This document shows positions 24,611-35,379 of a DNA stretch of 64,000 bases, piece by piece. Position 1 is the first letter of the stretch. Each line of letters begins with the position of its first letter. The notes beneath the pieces are model-generated. The model saw only the letters and a program-made list of their open reading frames with translations, had not been told where the DNA came from and did not search any database. Made by a program: the position numbers and the translations under genes. Source of the stretch: Rhinopomastus cyanomelas. Its lineage: Eukaryota; Chordata; Aves; Bucerotiformes; Rhinopomastidae. The stretch covers positions 1-64,000 of the forward strand of contig VXBP01009019.1 in assembly GCA_013400115.1 (NCBI GenBank), given 5' to 3'.

Positions 24611-25442
24611 CGAGCCAGAGACTCATTTAAGGCCATTTGGATGGCTTTCAGCCTGCATGTGCCTTTTTTACTTCAGGCTCCTACACAGACCAGTGTTGAT
24701 GCTCCTGAACCCTCCTTGCTCACTGATCGGTGCCAGTGGAAACTAGGGCTGGGGCAATGAAGCATAGGTGGTTAATTTAAAAGGGACCGAAGTATAGCTT
24801 GGAATATGGTTTAAAAAACCTCCCAACAATTTTAAAGTCTCTTCCTTGGCACTATGCTGTTAATACTGGTTCGACCCTCATGGATGCTGTAACTGTGATC
24901 TCCCTTTGTCAGTGTCATTTCATTGAGCACACAGATTGCTAACTCTGGTTTTCTCCTAGAAAACAAAGACATCATTTGCAAACAGGAATTTGTAAACTTT
25001 TGCCTGGCATCTGAAGTCATTCAGACTCCATGCTGGAGCCTGCAAAGTCAGCTACCTGCCCCCTTATTTTCAGTGCAATCTTGCCTACTATTCTTGTTTC
25101 TCTGAAAGCAGTGTCCTACCTCAGTAAGTGGTGCATTAATCACCGGGTCTTCACACAAGTTTGGGGGGGGGGTCACTTTACTCATGCAAAATGCCATTGG
25201 TCACATCCCAGGGAGGGGTATGCTGAGAGAGTTCAGGCAGAAAGCAGCGCCTTGCAGCACTCTGTGTGCAGTTCGGTACAGTCAGCAGTAGTGACTACCT
25301 GAGGAAACAAATCTGAAAGGTTGCCTTGTGTCTTCTGTGTTACTTTATTTTTGTAAAATTCTTCATGCTCATGAGAAACTGCCAGTTTATTACATGGTTA
25401 AAGCAAGTTCATATGTTAATCCACTTAACTTTGACTGAATTC

Positions 25443-26135
25443 AGCCTGGCAGAGAAGGACCTGGGAGTACTGGTTGACAGCCCATTGAACAGGAGCCGGC
25501 AGTGTGACCAAGTGGCATGAAAGGCCAGTGGCACCCTGGCTTGTATCAGTAATAGTGTGGCCAGCAGGACTAGGGACGTAATTCTCCCCCTGTACTGAGC
25601 ACTGGTGAGGCCTCCCCTCAAGTGCTGGGGTCAGTTCTGGGCCCCTCATTTTGAGAATGATGTTGAGATGCTGGAATGGGTCCAGAAAAGGGCAACTGGA
25701 ATGGTAAAGGGGTTGGAAGATAAGCCCTATGAGGAGAGGCTGAGGGAGCTGGGTTTGTTTAGTCTGGAAAAGAGGAGGCTCAGGGGTGACCTTATCGCTG
25801 TCTATATCTAAAAGGTGGCTGTAGTCAGGCAGGGGTCAGTCTTTTCTCCCTGGCCACTGGAGACAAGACAAAGGGTCATAGTCTTAAGCTCCATCAGGAG
25901 AGGTTTAGACTTGACAATAGGAAAAGATTTTTCACTGAAAGAGTGATCTGATTTTGGAATGGGCTGCCCACAGAGGTGGTTGAGTCGCCATCCCTGGAGG
26001 TGTTCAAGGCTAGGTGCTGAGTGGCATGATCTAGATGTTAGATGTTAGGTTTACTGGGTTTATTTGGATTTAGGTTGGACTGGATGATCTTTAAGGTCTT
26101 TTCCAACCTTATCATTACTGTGTGATACTGTGTGT
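25443..26135 (+). mobile_element. CR1 LINE, 3' part of ORF2 and 3' UTR
   Basis: About 690 bp. It starts in the end of the reverse-transcriptase ORF (reads AEKDLGVLVDSPLNRSRQCD), passes through the GGTCAGTTCTGGGCCCCTCA and ATGAGGAGAGGCTGAGGGAG blocks, and ends TTCCAACCTTATCATTACTG. It belongs to an older lineage than most copies here. Confidence 0.95.
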
Positions 26136-26139
26136 AACA

Positions 26140-26464
26140 TAAAACAGGACAAGAGGGCAGGGCCTGAAGCTGCACCAGGGGAAGTTTAAAAAATTATCAT
26201 AGGATCATAGGATGTTAGGAGTTGGAAGGGACCCAAGAGATCATCGAGTTGGATGTTAGGAAGCCCTTCCTCATGGAAAAGGTGATCAGACACCGGAATG
26301 GTCTGCTCAGGGAGGTGGTGGAGTCCCCATCCCTGGAGACGTTTAAGAAAAGACTGGATGTGGTACTTAGTGCCATGGTCTAGATTGTGGTGATGTTAGG
26401 TCATAGGCTGGACCTGATGATCTTAGAGGTCTTTTCCAGCCTCAGTAATTCTGTGATTCTGTGA
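26140..26464 (+). mobile_element. CR1 LINE 3' end interrupted by an opposite CR1 piece
   Basis: Plus-strand CR1 text runs from ACAGGACAAGAGGGCAGGGC to GGGGAAGTTTAAA (about 26190), stops, and resumes at TTGGATGTTAGGAAGCCC (26249) through to TTCTGTGATTCTGTGAA. The gap holds a minus-strand CR1 terminus, listed separately. Confidence 0.88.
26191..26248 (-). mobile_element. CR1 3' terminus nested inside another CR1
   Basis: TCATAGGATCATAGGATGTT followed by GTTGGAAGGGACCCAAGAG and ATCATCGAG is a reversed CR1 end of under 60 bp. It sits exactly where the plus-strand copy is interrupted, so it inserted into that copy. Confidence 0.8.
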
Positions 26465-27235
26465 ATGCACACAGCGGCTTCCTATTTAAATTGCAATATT
26501 GCTGTCACTTAGTGAAACTTAATGAATTTGTAAAAATTGTAGAAACGTTGGGTTTGCCAAAATACAAGCAGCTGTCTATGTCCTCTTCCTCCTGCCTGAG
26601 TCTGTTATGGGGAGAAATCCTTTTCATCTACCTGGATTACATATGCTGTAGCTCATTTTCAGGTGGATCCATGTCTTGCCTAGTATCTATGAGAGCAGCA
26701 GACGCTGACATACTTTCATCTGGTATTTTCTTCTGGTTGCAGTAGAGAGCTGGAGCAGTGAAACAGTAAACATACTTCAGCATGGACTAGCAGCCCAATT
26801 CATATCCTAATAGCAGCATACAAACTACCTGTCTGCTGGGGCACCTTTTCAATGTCTGATCCGTGCCACAGCTATGCCGAAGTGTAGGGGCACCACTTGT
26901 GGTGTGAAGTGAGGGATTCCAAGGTCTGACAGGCTGCTACATTACCTATATGCTGGTTGCTGAACATTGCTCTACAGTCAGAAGGCACCATTTTTATACT
27001 TAGGTGTTCCCTGTGTAGGAGGGAAGCAATAGTGAAATTCCTCGTTCAATCACAGGCAAATGCAAGACTAGAAGCGGTCAGTGCTAATGGCTGGCAATGA
27101 AATCCATGATGGAAAGGACTGGAAATATAATCCTATAGGAAACAGTGTTTTTCTGGAACCAAATGTATTACTCCTTTATTTTTATACTCTTTTATTGTTC
27201 TGTATAATATCTAATACGTTGCTACACCTTGTATC

Positions 27236-27317
27236 TAGAATCATAGAATCATTAGGGATTGGAAGGGACCTCGAAAGATCATCTAGTCCAATCCCCCTGC
27301 AACAGCAGGATCACCTA
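27236..27317 (-). mobile_element. CR1 LINE 3' terminus (about 80 bp)
   Basis: Reverse copy: TAGAATCATAGAATCATTAG, GATTGGAAGGGACCTCG, CCCTGCAACAGCAGGATCAC. Confidence 0.93.
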
Positions 27318-28254
27318 CTATCTATTACTATATATTTTTATATGGTATTATTTTGGTTCTGAGTGCTTAATTGTAAAGTTTTACAGCTTTAACCATGCCT
27401 GCAAAGGTCAATCCACACATAGCCCGAGTCTATAACCTCCCTGAAAGTCAGTAAGAGCAGATCTCTGCATGGTAGACATTCTTATAATTGTATCTCCACA
27501 TGGAGAGAGAAACCTGTAATTCATTTGAGGTCCACAATGCATTCTTTTCATATTAGGGCTGGAAATGCTTTTAGAGAATGCAAATATCTGCAAAAAGATG
27601 CCTGTCACATATAGGGGCTGTATTTAAAGCCTGTAAATCAGGTGGGTTGATGGCACAGAACTAGCCCACGTTTCTCAACCAGAGGATTGATTGGAGCAGG
27701 CAGGCAGCTGATGGAGAATTTTTAATCTCTGAGGATCTGGAATGGCAGACAGGAAGGAGAGTGCAGAATGAATGATGAAAAGCAAACCAGGACCTGCATT
27801 TCTGCTTTCGAAAGATGTACTCTCACAAATGTATGCCTTGCCTGAGGAGTCAGCGTCTTCGCAAAAGGCTGGCTCAATCCCCTCTGGAGGCAGAGCAGCT
27901 GTCACACCTCCTGCTGGCTGGAGCGTTAAGGACTGGTTTTCATAGACTGCAAAAGATGTTCTCATAGTTCTTTCAGACTAATAAACTGGTGAACACTAGC
28001 AGAACTTCCCACAAAGAAAGCTGATTATCAAAACGATAATGCTTCCCTCTGTGAGACTGCACCACTGCAATCCACTGGCTTCTCCCCGCTGTGAGAGGAT
28101 AAACAAATCCAAAGGAAGTTTTAAATTTATAAACCTCCCTAATCGCCATTCTAAATAATTCCTTGGGAAGTTTACACTTTCAGGCATTTAAAGAGGAGTA
28201 CAAGTCTGCAGCTGCACTTGTGTGTGAGGGCTGCCTATAGGTAATGGCGAAGGT

Positions 28255-28859
28255 ATCATTAGGGAATCATAAAGGATTGGAAGGGACCTCGAAAGATCAT
28301 CTAGTCCAATCGCCCTGCCACAGCAGGATCACCTAGATCAAGTCACACAGGAATGAAGATGATGAAGGAGGTGGAACACCTCCCTTATGAGGAGAGGCTG
28401 AGAGTGCTGGTTCTCTTTAGCTTGGAGAAGAGGAGACTGAGGGGTGACCTCATTAACGTCTATAAATATTTGAAGGGTGGGTGTCAGGAGGATGGAGCTG
28501 GGCTGTTCTCGGTGTCATGTAGTGATAGGATGAGGGGCAATGAGTGTAAGCTGGAACATAGGAGGTTCCACATCAACCTGAGAAGGAACTTCTTCACGGT
28601 GAGGGTGACAGAGCACTGGAACAGGCTGCCCAGGGGGGTTGTGGAGTCTCCCTCACTGGAGATATTCAAGACCCGACTGGATAAGTTCCTGTGTGACTTG
28701 GTTTAGGTGATCCTGCTGTTGCAGGCAGATTGGACTAGATGATCTTTCAAGGTCCCTTGCAATCCGTAGTGATTCTATGATTCTATATCCAGGAGGGTTT
28801 TAAACATCTGCAGAGAAGGAGACTCCACAACCCCCCTGGGCAGCCCCTTCCACTGCTTC
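28255..28859 (-). mobile_element. CR1 LINE 3' end split by a later CR1 insertion
   Basis: A reversed CR1 reads from the GGATTGGAAGGGACCTCG area to CAAGTCACACAGGAA (28353), then continues without loss at TATCCAGGAGGGTTTTAAAC (about 28785) up to GGCAGCCCCTTCCACTGC. The intervening 430 bp is a separate plus-strand CR1. Confidence 0.88.
28354..28785 (+). mobile_element. CR1 LINE 3' end nested in the preceding copy
   Basis: Runs from GAACACCTCCCTTATGAGG through GGTGACCTCATTAACGTCTA to GTGATTCTATGATTCTA. The open frame of 117 codons starting at 28353 is CR1 3' sequence. Its tail abuts the resumption of the host copy directly. Confidence 0.95.
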
Positions 28860-28860
28860 G

Positions 28861-28971
28861 TTCCTGTGTGACTTGGTCTAGGTGATCCTGCTGTTGCGGG
28901 GGGATTGGACTAGATGATCTTTCGAGGTCCCTTCCAATCCCTAATGGTTCTATGATTCTATGATTCTATGA
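28861..28971 (+). mobile_element. CR1 3' end forming the second arm of a palindrome
   Basis: TTCCTGTGTGACTTGGTCTA through GATTGGACTAGATGATCTTT to the ATTCTATGATTCTATGA tail. It abuts the split minus-strand copy with no spacer and is the inverted counterpart of 28255-28353. Confidence 0.93.
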
Positions 28972-30088
28972 AAGGGCTTCTGATGGTGCATAGGAAGGTC
29001 TTTCTCATAGTCATTCAAAAAGTGAAGCAGGAGCGTGTATTTGTCGATCCAGTCACGCTGTAGCATGTTTACAGTGTATGCTAGGCATGGTCCTGTTCCT
29101 CTGTGTACACTCACACAGCACACTGAGCCTGGTCACCTTCAGCTCTCATAGGCAACGGAGGATTTGTCTCTGCTAGCATTTGTCATGTTTCTCTTGTGCC
29201 ATGTGTTGAATGTGCTCTTGACCACCTTTTCTCAGAGCAGTAGAATTGCTACCCAGCCAGCCAGCTTTTCAAAAATAGTTCAGTAGCTGCTGGGAACTGC
29301 ACACAGTGAGTCATCCTCTAACAGATCCAAAGTTTGTACTACAAAGGGTCTCTTGGTATCTCCCAAAATGCCAGTTTTCAAGCTCCTCCAACTCTTCTTA
29401 CAACTTCCAGACTTTGCAGAGTATTGCTCTGACACAGAAATGCTTTCGTCAGGTTTCAGTCTGACCTTGTCCTTAGGCAAATTTCTGTTTGCTTACTGAA
29501 TGTAGATGAGGCCTGGGCAGTGCAGTGACAGTTCACATTGATCATTTCTCATTAGCTCTTGGAGAAAAACCCAAAACCTTGGGCCACTGAATTTTGAAGT
29601 GGAATGGCGTTATGAGTCTTCATTTCTTTCCATCCTGAATTCAGACGACTTACGGTGTTATCTCTCGTATCAACTTATGCAGCTGATTTGTGTATGGATG
29701 TGGACTTTCCAAGGACTCTGAATATTGATTTTGAATAAAAGGCTCTGCTTAACCTGTCTTGCAAGTTCCTGCTGGAGAATCTTAATGTATCAGGACCTCG
29801 CCTTTTAAATCCTCTATTTTTATGATATACTACCTTTCTTCACAGTCTCGGGCCATGTGGGTTGCCTACAAAGCCAAACAGGGCATAGCTATCTGAAATT
29901 TCACAAAGACCTATAGAAATAGGAAAAAATCAAGAGTGAAAATGAGCAACAACAAAAAAGTAAATTCAGAGGAAAACCTTGATAGAAACTAGCTAGTATC
30001 TGAGCTGGCTTTACATCGGATTCCTTTTATTCAGCACTGTAACACGGTTAGCTATGTAAACAGCTCCAAACTCTTTCTTTGGGCAGGT

Positions 30089-30117
30089 TTTTATTTTATT
30101 TTTTATTTATTTTTTCA
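30089..30117. repeat. T/A low-complexity run
   Basis: A TTTTTATTTTATTTTTTATT-like low-complexity stretch. It could be a decayed poly(A)/T tract, but no retrocopy was recognised beside it. Confidence 0.6.
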
Positions 30118-30964
30118 GAAGCTTAAAACATGAATCAAATTCATGCCGGGGATCAGGAGTGCAAAAGAAAGGCTCAAACAAAGGGAAGACTTAAAAATGC
30201 TAAGAATGGGAGAAAACAAAATGCACAGAGGTAAATTCAGGGAAAATAACACATGGTTCATCATTAAATTATCTTCTGACTAAGGGCATCATGAAGACTT
30301 GCTGAGTAAAACAGAAAGTAAAAATCTGGTTGTCTCCAGAAAGAGTGAAGTACTTGCTTTTGGAGGAGGAAAAGGGAATGCGAAGTGTAGTTTAAACATT
30401 AAATTGGGCTAGTAAAGGAGGAGGGAACAAAGATCCAAAGAGCCAAGTCTAGGGGCATGGTATTTCCAAACAAAGAGGTAAAAGTGAACAGTGGCAAGGA
30501 TGATGTAGGTGTAGAAAAAGGTAAGAGATGAAAGGCGGATAGTTTAGACAAAGATACTAAGTGTCAAATGGAGAACCTTAAAAGTATAGATCAGAAGAAA
30601 TCACTGACAGAAGAGGAAGATTAAATGTCTTATTGCTGAGACATTCTGGGCGACTGCTGGAAAAAGCTCTGCCCACCCCCTCTACAAAAAGAAAAGACAC
30701 AAAGAAGCATGGACACACTAAATCTCTGCTAGATGAAGCAATGACTTGGGAAAGCCACTAAATAGAGCACTGGAAAAATTAGGGCCTGAGATCACGAGGA
30801 TGTGTACCAACACGGTCACACCAGCTGATACATGAGATGATTCAAAAATACTGACTACAAAACACAATATTAAAAATAGGGGGAGCAAGGAGAAAAGCAG
30901 CTTGCCAGAACATTGTGCCAAGGATCCTAATGTTAACACCAGAATTAGCAGGACATCAGTAAAT

Positions 30965-31261
30965 ATATGAAAGGATGTGAAGAGGTTTGTGCTGGTCTCT
31001 TCTCACAAGCAACTAGTGATAGAACAAGAGGGAATGGATTCACATTACAACAGTGTAGGTTTGGACTGAATATTAGGAAGAATTTTTTCACAGAAAGGGT
31101 GGTCAAGCACTGGAATGGGCTTCTCAGGAAGGTAGTTGAGTCACCATCCTCGAATATGTTCCTGTGTGACTTGGTCTGGGTGATCCCGCTCTGGCAGGGG
31201 CGTTGGATTAGATGACCTTTCGAGGTCCCCTCCAATCCCTAATGTTCTGTGATTCTGTGAT
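30965..31261 (+). mobile_element. CR1 LINE 3' end
   Basis: From GTGCTGGTCTCTTCTCACAA through AGAATTTTTTCACAGAAAGG and GGAATGGGCTTCTCAGGAAG to CTAATGTTCTGTGATTCTGTGA. The first half resembles an older CR1 lineage and the end resembles the young copies, so it may be a mosaic or an intermediate subfamily. Confidence 0.9.
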
Positions 31262-31452
31262 AGGATTATGCTGTCCCTGATCGCATTACAAAAATGTCAG
31301 TTAGACTTGTTTGGTTGTGAATCAACTTCATTTGGTTCTAATTTTCAAGGAAGGAGCCCCCCAAAATAGGCACATAAAAAAATTGAGATACAAATGGTGA
31401 CTTCCATGCTTCAGTTAAAAAAACCCCTTATCTCGTAACAGTGCCATTCAGC

Positions 31453-31846
31453 ATCATAGAATCATAGAATCATTAGGGATTTGGAAGGGACCTCAAAAGA
31501 TCATCTAGTCATCTAGTCCAATCCCCCTGACACAGCAGGATCACCTACACCAAGTCAAACAGGAACATATCCAGGTGGGTTTTAAATGTCTCCAGTAGAG
31601 GAGACTCCACAACTCTCCTGGGCAGCCTGTTCCAGTGCTCCGTCACCCTCACTGTGAAGAAGTTCCTTCTGATATTGATGTGGAACCTCCTGTGTCCCAG
31701 CTTACACCCATTGCCCCTTGTCCTATCACTAGATGACACTGAGCAGAGCCTGGCTCCATCCTCCTGACACCCATCCTTGATGTATTTATAGACATTAATG
31801 ACATCACCTCTCAGTCTCCTTTTCTCCAAGCTAAAGAGGAATTGAA
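31453..31846 (-). mobile_element. CR1 LINE 3' end with a small tandem duplication
   Basis: Reverse copy of nearly 400 bp from CATCATAGAATCATAGAATC to TCTCCTTTTCTCCAAGCTAA. The 8-bp unit ATCTAGTC is repeated in tandem around 31502-31517, where other copies carry it once. Confidence 0.95.
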
Positions 31847-31849
31847 TCA

Positions 31850-32011
31850 ATTCCCCATCCATGGAGGTATTTAAGAGTCCACAAACTCCCCATGCCTGGA
31901 GGTTTTTGAGAGTCACGTAGACACGGCACTGAAAGGTGTGATGTAGTCAAGGGCTTGTTACTGTTAGGTTAACAATTTGACTGAATGATCTCAAAGCTCA
32001 TTTCCAATTGG
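31850..32011 (+). mobile_element. Old CR1 3' fragment, opposite orientation
   Basis: CCCATCCATGGAGGTATTTA, then CATGCCTGGAGGTTTTTGAG, GTAGACACGGCACTGAAAGG and GACTGAATGATCTCAAAGC fit the 3' part of an older CR1 subfamily. It abuts the minus-strand copy. Confidence 0.75.
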
Positions 32012-32403
32012 GGCAATTCTGCAAAAGATCACTGTGGGAAAACTCTCCACAGGGCTCTGTGGGACTTTTACAAACCTCAGTTAGCCAAAAGAAAAAGTAC
32101 TTCTCATAAACTTGTTCTCAAGTATGTAAGCAAGCAAAATATGTTGATCCTTTTGATGCAGCTTCTGAATTTAAAAGGCTTTGACATCTGCATTTTAAAA
32201 TAATAGTCAAAAGAGATCACGCAGAGAGGTTCCTCTTTCACAGAATCTATAAACTTCTGTGGATTTATTGGAATGTCTACAAAAATTACTACTTAATCAA
32301 AATATACTTTGGGTGGAATTCACATCAGATATTTAATTGAAACAAAATTGTGTGCGGGTTATTTGTAGGGGTTCTAGTAAAACAGTCACAGTGTTTAACC
32401 ACA

Positions 32404-32472
32404 GGCACTTTGGATGGTTGGACTTGATGATCTTTAAGGTTTTTTCCCAACCTTGAGGATTCTATGATTTTC
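32404..32472 (+). mobile_element. Short CR1 3' terminus
   Basis: GGTTGGACTTGATGATCTTT, AAGGTTTTTTCCCAACCTTG, then GATTCTATGATTTTC. Only the last ~65 bp of a CR1 remain. Confidence 0.8.
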
Positions 32473-33786
32473 TCAGCACCCCTGTCACAAAGTATTTTCA
32501 GTTTTCCAACAATTTAATATGTTTTCTGAAACGCTTCTACAAATGGATAAACTGTCCTCCACCAGAAAGAACAACGGACAAAACTCTAGACAAACTATTT
32601 ATTGAAAACTGAAGATTTAAATAAGCAAGAGATTGTTTCTCGTGTTTTAATAACAGGTACTGTAATTGCTTCTTCATTACACTGATTTTCTAAAGGGCTT
32701 CCATAAAATATCTTTGTCTTCTTCTAAATTAGAAAAAATACTACCTCTAACTTTTGCAAAAAGTAAATAAACCAGGTTTTGAAAAAAGCCACAAGTAGTA
32801 TGTCTCATATAAAGTGAGATTTTTGGCTTTGGTATGATTTTATTATTTGAAAGAGATACTTGAAATGTGTAAATGTACTGTGCTTTACTCAGCTTCACAT
32901 TGCATTCATGCAGACTGCGCCCTTCTTAATGGTACTTCAAATAAACCACACGGCTGCACTGAATCCTAAGACAAAGCCTTCAGGTACACTGCATAACCCA
33001 GGAGTTCAGTCATATTTTGAAAGCAGATACTGCATAAGCTTATTTTTTTCTGTATTTACTGTAGAAACACGTGGAGTTCCACAGGACTTACATCAAATCC
33101 AAATGCCAAAAAGCCTAGAAGAGAGAGAATGGCCTTCCTTCTTGACTTCTTCAAAGATCAAGTAAAGGTTTTGTTTGTCTTTTGACTCTCTGATAAATGA
33201 TGATGCCATTCATGTGTATCCACGCATGGCCAGCTTTAAGAAAACGAAACACACCCAAGGCCGCTAACTTTCTTCTGTTCACCATCTGTTGGAAGAATAA
33301 ACTATGGCCAGAGATCTTGAACAAGTTCTCAGAACTTCAGCATGTCCTGTCTGTGTTACTCAATTTTTTGTCTAAGTATCACCAGCACCAAGCCAATAAA
33401 TACTTATCATTCCACTGTCACAAATACCAGAGACCAGTGGAATTATCAGTGTGAAGGAGTGCTAAACTCTTCCCAAAGAAACAATTCTAAGTGGGCACCA
33501 CCTCATCCTGAGCATGCTGAACTGCTCAAAGAATTGCTTTTGCCTCCACTGCACTACTGTTAGAATTTTAAAGGTTCATCTTATCTCCTCACTCCAACAT
33601 GAACTTCGTGTTTATTTAGTGGAAAACATCAGTTCAAAACTTCCTAATTTCAAATTTCTTTCATCCTGCAGCTCTAGAGGCCTGAAGAAGACACACTGGA
33701 AAACAATCTTGTATTAAACTGACTAGTTTTGTTCACTTACGCAATTCCTTTTGTTCACCCGCACGCTTTCACACATTTCCCAAGTA

Positions 33787-33792
33787 TTTATT
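33787..33792 (-). terminator. Poly(A) signal AATAAA directly after the TIGD4 stop
   Basis: On the minus strand the stop TGA (33796-33794) is followed by A and then AATAAA. Use of this signal would leave a 3' UTR of only about 20-30 nt. Another AATAAA lies further on at 33616-33611. Which one is used cannot be seen here. Confidence 0.45.
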
Positions 33793-33793
33793 T

Positions 33794-35323
33794 TCACGCT
33801 ACATGTTGAATAAAATCCTCCAAGTCAGCTAGGGAATTCTGAAGAGAATCATGTGTGTCTTGACTTTTGAGAAAGATCCGAAGGGTTTCTAATGCACTCA
33901 AAGCCTCTTTTTTTGATGGTAAAGGCTGTTCAGCTTCCTGAAGCCAATCACCTTCATCCTCATCTCCATGACTGACAGATGTCCAAGCTGTACCTGATGT
34001 GTTTTCTCTGGCACAAGTACTTTCATTAATTGTGGGCATTTCGTAAGTTACCAGGCCATCATCTAGCGTGGCATATTCCTCCAAAGATAAACTTGCAGGA
34101 AACTCCACTCCAGCTGCATGGGCATGTGCAATCAAATCAGAATCAGTTTCAGCCTCTGTGTTGTTACCATTTGCCCTGGTTTCTAAGTTGAATCCTGCTT
34201 CATTGCAACTTTTGACAGTAGTTTCTGGTGTTACTTTGCTCCAACACTGGTACAACATCTCCACTGCATCAAGAAGAGTCAACAGAAACTCTGTATTACC
34301 TTCTACACAGTCAACAAACCTTTTCATAAGACAGAGCCTGTATTTAACCTTCAGACTTCTGATAACCCCTTGTTTTGTGGCTATGCATGAAGAGTCTGGA
34401 GGACAGAACACTAATTTGACAGACTTTAGCTTTTTTATTTCTGTGTGAGCTGGGTGAGACTCAACGAGAATAACTACTTGTCGCTGCTGTGCTTGAAATC
34501 TGTCATCAAGTTTATGCATCCACTGCTCAAACACTTGTGGAGTCATCAAGGCTGTATCATTTGCTTCATAATCCACAGGCAGCACGGCCACATTGTCTGA
34601 AGACTGTGGACTCTTGCTTTTTCCTATTACAAGCAAAGGCAGTTTCTCAGAGCCATCCATATTTGTACCCACCACTACAGTTATTCTCTCTTTGCTTAGT
34701 TTACCTACAGAACAAGCTTCACCTTTAAATGCAAACGTGTTATGTGGCAACATCTGATACAACAATCCAGTCTCCTGTAGATAAAACACATCTTTTGGCT
34801 GATAATCATCTAAATAATTAGGAAGCACATTTGGGTACCAAACAGCCGGAGCATCCACTGTGGTGGCAGCAGCTGATTGCACGGGCTGAGCTCTGAAAAC
34901 TAAACCGTACCTTGACTTGAACCGATCGAGCCAGCCATTACTGCACTTAAAATCACTGTGTCCCAGCTGCTGGGCAAAGTCATTGGCCTTGAGGCGCAGC
35001 ATGGGGCCGTTCACGGGCACGGCCAAGCACTGGGCCAGTCGGTACCACTTCACCAGGGCTTCCTCCAGGTCGGCGTAAAAAGCTGTCCTTAGTCTTTTCC
35101 TTTTAGGATCGAACCGTAGAGATTCAAAGGCTTCCAGGACTTTGTCTTTATTCTTCATAATCGAAGACAAGGAATTCCTCTTTATGCCGAACTTGGCCGC
35201 GACCTCTGCCTTCTTCTTGCCGCTCTCTACAGCGCTTATGATGTCCAGCTTCTCTTCGATAGAGACGCTTTTCTTCCTCCTCGCTAGGGCTTTGGGCAGA
35301 GGACTCCCGGCAGCCTCCGCCAT
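33794..35323 (-). CDS. TIGD4: TIGD4, tigger transposable element-derived protein 4 (intronless)
   Basis: An intact 509-codon frame; the human protein is close to 512 residues. The start chosen has a perfect Kozak context (ACCATGG) and gives MAEAAGSPLPKALARRKK. The frame stays open for 127 more codons upstream, but that part is GC-rich promoter sequence with no conservation that I recognise. Domains: Psq/CENPB-N helix-turn-helix about residues 17-66 (VSIEEKLDIISAVESGKKK), Tc5/CENPB-type second HTH about 78-150 (GWLDRFKSRYGLVFRAQPV), then a DDE-type pogo/Tigger transposase core about 180-360 (GTNMDGSEKLPLLVIGK). A Glu/Asp-rich linker follows and then a C-terminal Leu-rich segment. Catalytic positions are replaced (LQETG, VESHPAH, TKQGVI), so it is a domesticated, presumably DNA-binding nuclear protein rather than an active transposase. 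It is head-to-head with ARFIP1. Confidence 0.96.
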   Translation of the reverse strand: MAEAAGSPLPKALARRKKSVSIEEKLDIISAVESGKKKAEVAAKFGIKRNSLSSIMKNKDKVLEAFESLRFDPKRKRLRTAFYADLEEALVKWYRLAQCLAVPVNGPMLRLKANDFAQQLGHSDFKCSNGWLDRFKSRYGLVFRAQPVQSAAATTVDAPAVWYPNVLPNYLDDYQPKDVFYLQETGLLYQMLPHNTFAFKGEACSVGKLSKERITVVVGTNMDGSEKLPLLVIGKSKSPQSSDNVAVLPVDYEANDTALMTPQVFEQWMHKLDDRFQAQQRQVVILVESHPAHTEIKKLKSVKLVFCPPDSSCIATKQGVIRSLKVKYRLCLMKRFVDCVEGNTEFLLTLLDAVEMLYQCWSKVTPETTVKSCNEAGFNLETRANGNNTEAETDSDLIAHAHAAGVEFPASLSLEEYATLDDGLVTYEMPTINESTCARENTSGTAWTSVSHGDEDEGDWLQEAEQPLPSKKEALSALETLRIFLKSQDTHDSLQNSLADLEDFIQHVA

Positions 35324-35379
35324 GGTACTGAGCCCGGTTGTCCACATGGGGCTGGCGCGGAGCGTGGTGCTGTTCGGCC

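Larger units (their letters stand above)
9628..33786. other. TMEM154 first intron plus TMEM154-TIGD4 intergenic DNA, repeat-rich
   Basis: No exon could be supported here. The signal-peptide exon of TMEM154 should lie inside it, ending in phase 1 on the minus strand. The region holds about fourteen CR1 insertions (listed separately), one probable MIR, a T-rich low-complexity run near 30089-30117 and two CpG-richer patches (about 23270-23620 and 24430-24610). Open frames of 90-121 codons on both strands outside the CR1 copies show no family signature. Confidence 0.5.

Noticed and set aside
28353..28706. 117-codon plus-strand frame
   Set aside because: Derived from the 3' region of a CR1 LINE. 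The same text recurs in other copies here (22865-23134, 31545-31916, 50927-51160).
30718..30939. Minus-strand hydrophobic frame resembling a signal peptide (candidate TMEM154 exon 1)
   Set aside because: It can be made phase-compatible via a GGTGTGA donor, but the sequence is AT-rich, lacks promoter features and does not resemble known TMEM154 leaders.
32860..33165. 101-codon plus-strand frame downstream of TIGD4
   Set aside because: No signature, and AT-rich intergenic or antisense 3' flank of TIGD4.
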